This document shows, piece by piece, positions 1 to 6,840 of a stretch of 49,669 nucleotides of DNA. Origin of the DNA: Bacteroidales bacterium (GTDB taxonomy: Bacteria; Bacteroidota; Bacteroidia; Bacteroidales; SM23-62). The notes beneath the pieces are model-generated. The model saw only the letters and a list, made by a program, of their open reading frames with translations, did no database searches and had not been told where the DNA came from. Both the position numbers and the translations under genes were made by a program. Where the stretch lies: assembly GCA_016783865.1 (NCBI GenBank), contig JADHVS010000006.1:1-49669 (forward strand), in the 5' to 3' direction. Within the stretch, counting starts at the first letter, position 1. The number at the start of each line of letters is the position of its first letter.

Positions 1-68
1 AAATGACCGAGACCATTAAAAATCTCGGGCCCTGTGAAATTAAAAAAGTCATGGAAACTTTATCATAA
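1..68 (+). CDS. 3' end of a probable hydrogenase iron-sulfur (MvhD-like) subunit, partial
   Basis: An open frame runs from the window edge to a TAA at 66-68 and ends 15 bases before the hydrogenase small-subunit start. Only about 21 residues are visible. They include the stretch TIKNLGPCEIKKVM, which fits the extreme C-terminus of MvhD/FrhD-family proteins, where an amphipathic helix ends in a LGP-type motif. The position directly upstream of MvhG- and MvhA-like genes also matches mvhDGA order. The family assignment is inference from a very short tail plus context; the reading frame itself is clear. Confidence 0.5.
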   Translation, partial: MTETIKNLGPCEIKKVMETLS

Positions 69-83
69 AAGGAGCATTATCCC

Positions 84-1064
84 ATGGAAAAGAAAGAAAC
101 AAAACCTAAACTTAAAATGGCAGTATACTGGGGCGCAGCTTGTGGAGGCTGTTGCGTATCGGTACTTGATGTTCATGAAGCACTCTTCGACGTAGTCGCA
201 GCCGCTGACCTGGTGTTCTGGCCCATCGCCCTCGATACTAAATATAAGGATGTCGAAGCTATGGCCGATGGAGAAATCGATTTAACACTGTTCAACGGTG
301 CTGTGAGAAACAGTGAAAATGAGCACATTGCCCATCTTCTGAGGAAAAAATCGAAGATACTGGTGGCATATGGTTCATGCGCCCATATGGGAGGAATCCC
401 TGGCCTGGGTAATTTCACGAATAGGGAAGGCATCTTCAACCGGGCATACATTGATAGTGAATCAACAAACAATCCGGATGGGATCTTTCCTCAAACTGAA
501 TTCGAGGTTCCTGAAGGAAAACTTGAGCTTCCGGAGTTTTATAACGATGTCAGAACGTTGAACCAGGTGGTGGATGTGGATTACTACCTACCTGGCTGTC
601 CACCTCAGACCGAAAGGCTTGTGGAAGTATTCATGGCCATCGTGACCGGGGCAGAGTTGCCACCCAAGGGATCGGTTGTAGGTGCCCTCGAAAAAACACA
701 GTGCGATGAGTGTACACGTAAAAAAACTGACAATAAGTTAATTAAACACTTCTACCGGCCAACAGAGGTTCAGGATGATGGTGAGACATGCTTCCTCGAG
801 CAAGGCATTATCTGCATGGGACCTGCCACACGGGGGGGATGCGGTTATCGCTGTATCGAAGGGAATGCGCCTTGCCGTGGTTGCTACGGTCCACCCACTG
901 ATGTAACCGATCCGGGGGCTAAAATGATGTCAGCCATTGGTACCATGATCGATTCAGACGATGAGGAAGAAATTGAAAAAATAGTTGCTACCATTGATGA
1001 TCCCGCCGGGACATTTTACCGTTTTAGCTTACCCGGCTCAATTTTTAGGAGGAAATTATTATGA
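84..1064 (+). CDS. mvhG: Group 3c-type [NiFe]-hydrogenase small subunit (MvhG-like)
   Basis: This 326-residue electron-transfer subunit carries electrons from the NiFe site of its partner to an iron-sulfur subunit. The proximal [4Fe-4S] ligands are visible as C20xxC23, C99 in GSCAHMGG and C172 in LPGCPP. A C-terminal extension holds two further cysteine sets (from C207/C210 and from C236/C244), so three clusters are expected, as in MvhG. HoxY further downstream has only the first. There is no Tat signal, so it is cytoplasmic. AAAGGAG at 68-74 is a plausible ribosome-binding site for the ATG at 84. The stop overlaps the large-subunit start (ATGA), implying translational coupling. Assignment to 3c rather than another group 3 class rests on length, the extra cysteines and the upstream gene tail. 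Confidence 0.85.
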   Translation: MEKKETKPKLKMAVYWGAACGGCCVSVLDVHEALFDVVAAADLVFWPIALDTKYKDVEAMADGEIDLTLFNGAVRNSENEHIAHLLRKKSKILVAYGSCAHMGGIPGLGNFTNREGIFNRAYIDSESTNNPDGIFPQTEFEVPEGKLELPEFYNDVRTLNQVVDVDYYLPGCPPQTERLVEVFMAIVTGAELPPKGSVVGALEKTQCDECTRKKTDNKLIKHFYRPTEVQDDGETCFLEQGIICMGPATRGGCGYRCIEGNAPCRGCYGPPTDVTDPGAKMMSAIGTMIDSDDEEEIEKIVATIDDPAGTFYRFSLPGSIFRRKLL

Positions 1065-2524
1065 AAAGGATTACCATTGATCCGATAACCCGTCTGGAAG
1101 GCCACGGGAAAATTGAGATTTTCCTGAAAGACGATGGCGAAGTGGAAAATGTCTACTTCCAGGTCCCCGAATTACGTGGTTTTGAAAAGTTTTGTGAAGG
1201 CAGACCAGTGGAGGAACTCGCCCAGATAGTAACCAAGATCTGTGGCGTTTGCCCGGGTTGCCATCATATGGCTTCAGGAAAAGCTGCAGATGCAGTATAT
1301 GGCGTCGAACCACCTCCCACAGCCAAAAAAATCAGGGAACTTTTTTATATGGCTCATTTTATACATAGCCATATTGCCCATTTCTATGCCCTTGCCGCAC
1401 CCGATTTTGTGGTCGGACCAACCGCTCCGGCTGCTGAAAGAAATATCCTTGGCGTAATCAACAAAGTGGGAGTTGAAATTGGTACCGAGGTCATTAAGCA
1501 AAGGAGGATAGCGCAGGAAATACAAGCTTTGCTTGGAGGACACCAGACCCATGTAGTTTTGAACATTCCGGGAGGTGTAAGGAAAGGCTTGACTGAGGAA
1601 CAAAGAAAAGTGATCGAAGAACAGGCCAGGGGATTTATAGAATTCTCAAAGTTCTCATTAAAGATCTTCGATGATGTGGTCCTGAAAAATGAGACCTATG
1701 TCGACATCATTCTTAACGGTCCTTATGCCTTAACCCTGCACTCGATGGGACTGGTAGATGAAAACAACAAGGTTAATTTCTACGATGGAAAAGTAAGGGT
1801 GGTTGATACCGCAGGGAAAGAACTGTACAAGTATGCCCCTTCTGAATATACTGAATTTGTGGAAGAGCGGGTAGAACCCTGGAGTTACCTGAAATTCCCC
1901 TTCCTTAAGAAAATTGGCTGGAAAGGATTTGTAGACGGGCAGGATTCAGGTGTATACCATGCAACTCCCCTCTCCCGCCTTAATGCATCAGACGGCATGG
2001 CCACACCACTGGCCCAGGCAGAATATGAGAGGATGTATGACACGCTCGGAGGCAAGCCTGTTCACGCGACCCTTGCCATGCATTGGGCACGGCTGATTGA
2101 ATTGCTTTACTCATCGGAAAGATGCCTTGAACTGGCAACGGATCCTGAGATTACCGGTACTGAACTGCGGGCTGCGCTGGATAAAACACCATCTGAAGGT
2201 GTGGGTATCGTTGAGGCTCAGAGAGGTACGCTGACACACCACTATATCACCGATGATAAAGGCATCGTCCAGAAAGTTAACCTGATAGTTGGGACCACTA
2301 ATAATAATGCTGCTATCTGTATGTCTCTGAAGAAGGCTGCACAGGGACTCATAAAAAAAGGTGTTGAAGTAACGGATGGAACATTAAATATGATAGAAAT
2401 GGCATTCAGGGCATATGATCCATGCTTCTCATGTGCCACCCATCATCGTCCCGGTGAAATGCCATTAACCCTTATTATCAGGGATAAGGACGGAAACCTG
2501 ATCAATACGGTAAGCAGAAAATAG
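1061..2524 (+). CDS. mvhA: Group 3c-type [NiFe]-hydrogenase large (catalytic) subunit (MvhA-like)
   Basis: This 487-residue catalytic subunit carries the NiFe(CN)2CO site. The N-terminal motif RITIDPITRLEGHGKIEI is followed by the L1 pair C61xxC64 (CGVCPGCHH) and the C-terminal L2 pair C455xxC458 (DPCFSCATH). A 26-residue tail follows His461, as expected for a precursor that a maturation endopeptidase trims after nickel insertion. AGGAGG at 1047-1052 serves the ATG at 1061, which overlaps the preceding stop. With the small subunit and an upstream MvhD-like protein it would oxidise or produce H2 in the cytoplasm, in methanogens coupled to heterodisulfide reductase. No Hdr gene lies inside the window, so the physiological partner is not shown. 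Confidence 0.88.
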   Translation: MKRITIDPITRLEGHGKIEIFLKDDGEVENVYFQVPELRGFEKFCEGRPVEELAQIVTKICGVCPGCHHMASGKAADAVYGVEPPPTAKKIRELFYMAHFIHSHIAHFYALAAPDFVVGPTAPAAERNILGVINKVGVEIGTEVIKQRRIAQEIQALLGGHQTHVVLNIPGGVRKGLTEEQRKVIEEQARGFIEFSKFSLKIFDDVVLKNETYVDIILNGPYALTLHSMGLVDENNKVNFYDGKVRVVDTAGKELYKYAPSEYTEFVEERVEPWSYLKFPFLKKIGWKGFVDGQDSGVYHATPLSRLNASDGMATPLAQAEYERMYDTLGGKPVHATLAMHWARLIELLYSSERCLELATDPEITGTELRAALDKTPSEGVGIVEAQRGTLTHHYITDDKGIVQKVNLIVGTTNNNAAICMSLKKAAQGLIKKGVEVTDGTLNMIEMAFRAYDPCFSCATHHRPGEMPLTLIIRDKDGNLINTVSRK

Positions 2525-2543
2525 AGGCTATTAAATTTTTCGG

Positions 2544-3035
2544 ATGAGGAGGAATAATGATATACTGATCCTGGGATTAGGGAATGAAGTTTTAGGTGAT
2601 GAAAGCCTGGGAATTGATCTCGTTAAAGAACTGGAGATTCAGGATAACTACCCCCTGACAGATTACCGTTTCTCCTATATCGGGGGACTTGAACTTCTGG
2701 AGTTTATCCAGGATTATACTAAACTGGTCATTATCGATACCATTGAATCTGCAGATGGAACTGAAGGAAGTGTAAGGGTAATGAATACAGATGACTACAG
2801 GGAGACTTTACATCTGTCTTCACCGCATGATATGAGCTTCAATACTGCTCTCTTAATGGGCAGGAAACTGGGATTTAGTATACCTGAACAAATAATGATC
2901 ATCGCCATTGAAATTATACCTGACCTGACACTGAGGAATACACTCAGAGAGAATATTCAGAATAATTTTGAAGGCATTCTATCTGAAACAAGAAATCATA
3001 TTGAACAGTTTGTAAGTATCACTCACAACTGTTAA
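2544..3035 (+). CDS. Hydrogenase maturation protease (HyaD/HycI family)
   Basis: This 163-residue protein opens with the family motif in the form ILILGLGNEVLGDESLG. An Asp lies in LVIIDTIES and a His in SSPHDMSF, the three regions that in HyaD/HycI bind the nickel of the immature large subunit. The usual Asp-Asp-Gly after the GxGN motif reads Asp-Glu-Ser, a mild departure that still keeps acidic ligands. It lies 19 bases after the mvhA-like gene, and the large subunit keeps a 26-residue tail, so it is most likely its dedicated endopeptidase. The gene at 11400 is a second protease of the HoxW type. The first ATG of the frame is used; the upstream ribosome-binding site is weak. Confidence 0.82.
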   Translation: MRRNNDILILGLGNEVLGDESLGIDLVKELEIQDNYPLTDYRFSYIGGLELLEFIQDYTKLVIIDTIESADGTEGSVRVMNTDDYRETLHLSSPHDMSFNTALLMGRKLGFSIPEQIMIIAIEIIPDLTLRNTLRENIQNNFEGILSETRNHIEQFVSITHNC

Positions 3036-3054
3036 TCTAACGAGGAACCATAGA

Positions 3055-3558
3055 ATGAGAAGGTTTAATGCAAAGGGAATGTGGCACTTTCCAAGTATAA
3101 AGAAGAAAAAGAAAGGCCATTCGAAACAACCTGATGAAGAATTAATCATCAAGGAATGTTATTGCCCTAACGGTCACAACCTCGTCAGTCCAAAAGTGGA
3201 TATCAAAGGATTGAATGGTATATTAATTAAAGTGACTAAGGGTAGGAAGAGTGGTTTTGTTGCACTGAGTGCAGTCTGTGGAGATAAATCAAAAATTTCA
3301 ATAGATATCGAACTCTCTGAAGGTGAGGTAATTGAATTTCTATGCCCTGTTTGTGATGTCCCGCTGCCGGTTTATGCACCCTGTGAGTGTGGTGGAGATA
3401 TGATCACACTTTTCTGCGATAAACAGGGGAATTATTGCAACTGTATCGGAGTATGCAACAGGGTTGGTTGTACTCATGCGGAACTCAAACGCGGGAGCGA
3501 GTTATTTAATATCTACAGGAGAAAAGGAGAAATCAGGGGAGGTTCGAATTACATTTGA
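3055..3558 (+). CDS. Cys-rich putative zinc-ribbon protein of unknown function
   Basis: I do not recognise this 167-residue protein. It has twelve cysteines: C35/C37 with a following His (CYCPNGH), C75, C97xxC100 (CPVC), C110/C112, C121, C128/C130, C134 and C139 with a His. The CPxC-type knuckles suggest two zinc ribbons or an Fe-S site. The N-terminus is very basic (a KKKKK run near residue 18). It begins 19 bases after the hydrogenase protease and reads the same way, so it is probably co-transcribed with the Mvh-type hydrogenase and could be an accessory or metal-handling factor. That role is inference from position only. A HypA-like function was considered, but the HypA His-Glu N-terminus is absent. 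Confidence 0.65.
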   Translation: MRRFNAKGMWHFPSIKKKKKGHSKQPDEELIIKECYCPNGHNLVSPKVDIKGLNGILIKVTKGRKSGFVALSAVCGDKSKISIDIELSEGEVIEFLCPVCDVPLPVYAPCECGGDMITLFCDKQGNYCNCIGVCNRVGCTHAELKRGSELFNIYRRKGEIRGGSNYI

Positions 3559-3560
3559 CC

Positions 3561-3595
3561 GTGATCTGGGATCAGTGATCGGTGATCAGAGGGAG
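3561..3595. repeat. Heptad tandem array A (GTGATCA-type units)
   Basis: Five consecutive 7-base units start two bases after the stop of the Cys-rich gene: GTGATCT, GGGATCA, GTGATCG, GTGATCA, GAGGGAG. The units are degenerate but stay in register every seven bases. Confidence 0.7.
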
Positions 3596-3666
3596 TGAAA
3601 GTGGGTATAGGGTCTGGTTTGCTATTAAGGATTACTGATATACCTGCCCTTTTCCAGGCACCCACA

Positions 3667-3715
3667 CATACCTGGTAACTCGTACCTCGTAACCAGTACC
3701 TCATCATTCCCACCT
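3667..3715. repeat. Heptad tandem array B (CGTACCT-type units)
   Basis: Seven 7-base units fill the end of the spacer before the SDR-fusion gene: CATACCT, GGTAACT, CGTACCT, CGTAACC, AGTACCT, CATCATT, CCCACCT. The unit family is the same as in the array at 45984-46032, 42 kb away. Confidence 0.75.
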
Positions 3716-3729
3716 GCAACATTTAAGTT

Positions 3730-5394
3730 ATGAACAAAGATCTTCCAGGTATAATCATCACCGGTGCGTCCGGGTTTATAGGTAAAAACTTTATCGAAGC
3801 CAGTGCCAGAGATTTCAGGCTGTTTTGCCTGGCACGCCGTTCGCAGAAGGAGTCAGGTATACCTAAACATGAAAATATACGGTGGTCGCAGGTAGATGTA
3901 AGTGATTTTGCCAACCTTCAGGAGGTAGTCCAGAGTATCAATAAATATGGTGGGGCCGATTATATTGTGCATCTGGCAGGATATTATGATTTCACCATGA
4001 AAGACCATCCTGCGTACCAGCTGACAAATGTTACCGGAACAAGAAACGTATTGAAACTGGCTCAATACCTGAACATTAAAAGGTTCATTTTTGCAAGCTC
4101 ACTCGCTGCTTGTAAGTTCACGACAGATCCATCAAAAATCCTCCACGAACAAAGTGAACCCGATGCAAGTTATCCCTATGCGAAAAGTAAAAGGAAGGCA
4201 GAAGAATTGATTCTTAACTACTCCGGGATGTTCCCTTGCAGTATCCTGAGGCTCGCTGCAGTATTCAGTGACTGGTGTGAATACCCTCCCCTTTTTGCCT
4301 TTTTAAATACCTGGCTTACAGGGAAATGGAACTCAAGGATACTTGGAGGCCAAGGAACATCCAGTATCACCTATATTCATATCAGTGACCTGATTAAGCT
4401 CATTCATACAATAATAGAAAAGACCGAAACCCTTCCCCAGATAAATACTTTTATTGCAAGTCCAGGCGGAACAGTATCCCACAATGAATTGTTCGAAGCG
4501 GCTACAAGATACTATTTTGGAAGGACCAGGAAACCCATAAGGATACCAAAATTCATTGCGATGCCCGGAGTAATTTTCAGAACCGCACTGGGTAGCCTGC
4601 TCGGGAATAAACCATTTGAACGTCCCTGGATGATCAGGTATATCGACAGGAAGTTAGTGGTTAATGCCAGTTATACAGAGAACACTCTCGAATGGAAAAT
4701 ATCAGGACGAAACGACATCCTCAGGCGTCTACTGTTTATGATCGAAAACATGAAGAACCATTATGTCGTCTGGACTGTCAAAAATGAGACCCAGATGATC
4801 AGGACCACCTCAAGGTTCAACCTGAAGGCATATGAGGTGATGCTAAGAAACAGGGACCTTATCATCAACCGGATGTATGACTTTGTTTACCATGAAGAGA
4901 ACACTGACAGATTTACCCACTACAGGAAAATGGATAACATGGTGGTGAAATGGTACATTACCATGCTTTACCAGCTTATTGCCACCAGTATTAGAGTAGG
5001 TGACCGCATTTTAATTCGCAAATACATTCAGACCATTGCCTATCGCCGTTATTCAACCGGATTTCCGGTAAACGAGGTTGTCGATTTCCTTGGCCAATTT
5101 GAAAGGGTCATTAAAGGGGAATTATTGATTGATCCGGAAACAACGAAAACCAAGGACCAGCTGTTTAACGCCATCCGCATTGCCATTCAGTTAAGTATTG
5201 ATGAAATGGAAGAATCCTATGAGACCTTTGAAAAGCAACCTCCCGATATGACACCTCTGCCTGAGAGAGGTCCGTTCCTGCAAAATGTGGGTAACCTGAA
5301 AAAGATCATTTCAGGACTTGAAGACACCTTCTTTGACAGCATCGAATCCGACCTTATGGCTGATTTTATTTCAATCCGTGATCAACTCCAGTAG
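3730..5394 (+). CDS. Extended SDR (NAD-dependent epimerase/dehydratase-like) fused to a C-terminal helical domain
   Basis: This 554-residue protein has two parts. The first ~340 residues are an extended short-chain dehydrogenase/reductase: the nucleotide motif GASGFIG at residues 12-18, an Asp near the end of beta-3 (VDVSDF), the HLAGYYD loop, the FASS serine strand and the YPYAKSKRKAEE catalytic Tyr-Lys pair. The C-terminal ~200 residues are predicted helical, rich in Arg, Met and Tyr, with a pattern (RRYSTGFPVNEVVDFLGQF) reminiscent of RsbRD-type N-terminal sensory bundles; I cannot confirm that family. The SDR substrate is unknown and the fusion is not one I recognise. The gene sits alone between two repeat-filled spacers, so an operon with the hydrogenases is doubtful. 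Confidence 0.78.
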   Translation: MNKDLPGIIITGASGFIGKNFIEASARDFRLFCLARRSQKESGIPKHENIRWSQVDVSDFANLQEVVQSINKYGGADYIVHLAGYYDFTMKDHPAYQLTNVTGTRNVLKLAQYLNIKRFIFASSLAACKFTTDPSKILHEQSEPDASYPYAKSKRKAEELILNYSGMFPCSILRLAAVFSDWCEYPPLFAFLNTWLTGKWNSRILGGQGTSSITYIHISDLIKLIHTIIEKTETLPQINTFIASPGGTVSHNELFEAATRYYFGRTRKPIRIPKFIAMPGVIFRTALGSLLGNKPFERPWMIRYIDRKLVVNASYTENTLEWKISGRNDILRRLLFMIENMKNHYVVWTVKNETQMIRTTSRFNLKAYEVMLRNRDLIINRMYDFVYHEENTDRFTHYRKMDNMVVKWYITMLYQLIATSIRVGDRILIRKYIQTIAYRRYSTGFPVNEVVDFLGQFERVIKGELLIDPETTKTKDQLFNAIRIAIQLSIDEMEESYETFEKQPPDMTPLPERGPFLQNVGNLKKIISGLEDTFFDSIESDLMADFISIRDQLQ

Positions 5395-5422
5395 TCAGGA
5401 AAACCTGTTTCAATAATCGTCG

Positions 5423-5560
5423 AATTGACTCTCCTCGCAGCAAGCTGCGAGGAATCATCGATCCTTTATATAAATTTTTAATTGCGCTCGCTAACCCCGC
5501 AGCAAGCTACGGGGAAACGAGTTTCTGAGTTGGGCGAAGCCAATGCGCTCGCAGGATTCA
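5423..5560. repeat. REP-like element, copy 1 (long form)
   Basis: The first 94 bases (5423-5516) are identical to 13802-13895, and the last 17 (5544-5560, TGCGCTCGCAGGATTCA) to 13896-13912. The long form has 27 extra bases between these blocks. It holds two hairpins: CCTCGCAGC/GCTGCGAGG (perfect 9-bp arms, 5433-5452) and CCCCGCAGC/GCTACGGGG (one mismatch, 5495-5514). GCGCTCGC occurs after the first hairpin and again at the end. The last three bases form the stop codon of the minus-strand gene at 5558. The architecture fits a REP/BIME-type element moved by a RAYT transposase elsewhere; that link is inference. Confidence 0.85.
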
Positions 5561-5944
5561 GTCGACAGATTCCGGTAATCTCAAAAACAACATCAAAACC
5601 AGAATCCCCATAATTAAATCTCCTGCACCGGAAGCAGCTACCATCCATATCCTGTCGATAAATAAATAATAGGAAAACAGAAACGCAGTTGCAATGAATT
5701 TGGATATTATGGTCAGATAGATCAGTATCCTGTTTCTGCTAAGATCCCATGCCGCCAAAAAATATACCAGGGCCATTACGAGGTGAAACACTCCACCCTG
5801 TACTTTAAAGAAGGGCTCCTGGTAATGGTAATACCCAAAAAAACTAAGTGTGTCGATCGGAATGATCACGAGTACAAAACCGACAATGAAAGAATGCAGG
5901 GCAATCAGATAAAGCAATACGGAGAGAGTGACTGAGATTTTCAT
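5558..5944 (-). CDS. Small four-helix membrane protein, unknown function
   Basis: This 128-residue protein is almost entirely hydrophobic, with about four transmembrane segments (near residues 5-28, 48-66, 72-92 and 100-121) and no catalytic motif that I recognise. Short charged loops (AWDLSRNR, FIDRIW) fit a simple bundle of the DoxX-like size class, but no diagnostic residues are present. It is divergently oriented to rex, sharing a 240-base AT-rich spacer. Its stop codon is made by the end of the REP-like element, so the original C-terminus may have been altered by that insertion. Confidence 0.7.
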   Translation of the reverse strand: MKISVTLSVLLYLIALHSFIVGFVLVIIPIDTLSFFGYYHYQEPFFKVQGGVFHLVMALVYFLAAWDLSRNRILIYLTIISKFIATAFLFSYYLFIDRIWMVAASGAGDLIMGILVLMLFLRLPESVD

Positions 5945-6056
5945 TTAAATCATTAATCCGGAAAAACATGTTATTATCATGACTAAAAATAGCAAATAAT
6001 TTTTATTCACTCTAAATTAAATAATACCCTTGCTAAGTATGATAAAAAGCATTTTT

Positions 6057-6105
6057 TTTGTGCTTGATTTGAAATATTTTTGAAACACATTGTAAGATTT
6101 GTGTT
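6057..6105 (+). promoter_or_regulatory. Candidate rex-hox promoter/operator region
   Basis: The 240-base AT-rich spacer upstream of rex contains TATTTTTG at 6075-6082, matching the Bacteroidota -7 consensus TAnnTTTG. It also contains an inverted repeat AACACA-N10-TGTGTT at 6084-6105. The -7 lacks a -33 TTG at the usual 19-21 base spacing (the nearest TTG, 6058-6060, is 14 bases away). The inverted repeat does not match the classic Rex operator TTGTGAA-N4-TTCACAA, so calling it an operator is speculative. Confidence 0.3.
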
Positions 6106-6185
6106 ATTTTTTTCTCCTTTTATGTTACGCTGGTAGCATTTTTTTTAATATAGACTCAAAAATACAAACATAAACCTAACAAAAA

Positions 6186-6812
6186 ATGACCATCCAGAAT
6201 CGGATAAACAGGCTGTTAAGCTATAAGCAATTATTGAATCGATTCAAATCACTGGGACTGGTCAGGGTGTTTTCTGATAATATTGCCGATCCTCTTGGGA
6301 TCTCAGCATCCCTGGTCAGGAAGGATTTCGGGATGTTTGGAATTGCCGGCAGTCAGAAAGGTGGTTATACCATCGAATCAGTACTTGAAAAGATCAATGA
6401 AATTCTTGGAAGTAACGAAATTCAAAAGGTAATCATTGTAGGTGTTGGAAGGATAGGTGAAGCTATAATGTCATACAAGGGATTTCATAAAGATGGTATA
6501 AACATCATTGCGGGATTTGATATCGATGTAAAAAAGATGACCGAAAAAAATGATATCCCCGTACTTCCTATTGAAGATCTTCCTGCATTTATCAAGGCGG
6601 AAGAAATCAAGGTTGCTATCATGGCAGTTCCTGATATTGCTGCACAGCAGACATTTGAGATACTCAAATCAGCAAATATACAGGGGATCCTGAATTTTTC
6701 CCCGGTGAAATTTAAAAGCACCGACGAGATTACCATTAACAATTTCAATATTGAAAATGAACTGATCAATCTTATCTATTTCGTAAATATGGATAAGAAA
6801 AACGGACACTGA
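6186..6812 (+). CDS. rex: Redox-sensing transcriptional repressor Rex
   Basis: This 208-residue regulator has the typical Rex layout. An N-terminal winged helix (residues 1-75) includes GISASLVRKDFGMFG, the recognition region. A Rossmann domain follows with GVGRIG at residues 86-91 and a C-terminal swapped helix. Rex binds NAD+ or NADH and releases DNA when NADH rises. Usual length is 205-215 residues, so it is complete. It lies 28 bases before hoxF on the same strand, so it probably controls both itself and the NAD-linked hydrogenase in response to the NADH/NAD+ ratio; the regulatory target is inferred from position. Confidence 0.92.
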   Translation: MTIQNRINRLLSYKQLLNRFKSLGLVRVFSDNIADPLGISASLVRKDFGMFGIAGSQKGGYTIESVLEKINEILGSNEIQKVIIVGVGRIGEAIMSYKGFHKDGINIIAGFDIDVKKMTEKNDIPVLPIEDLPAFIKAEEIKVAIMAVPDIAAQQTFEILKSANIQGILNFSPVKFKSTDEITINNFNIENELINLIYFVNMDKKNGH

Positions 6813-6840
6813 CTGAAAAACGTTAAAAACTAATACCCAC

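Noticed and set aside
6084..6105. Calling the inverted repeat a proven Rex box
   Set aside because: The arms do not match the known Rex consensus; kept only as a low-confidence candidate.
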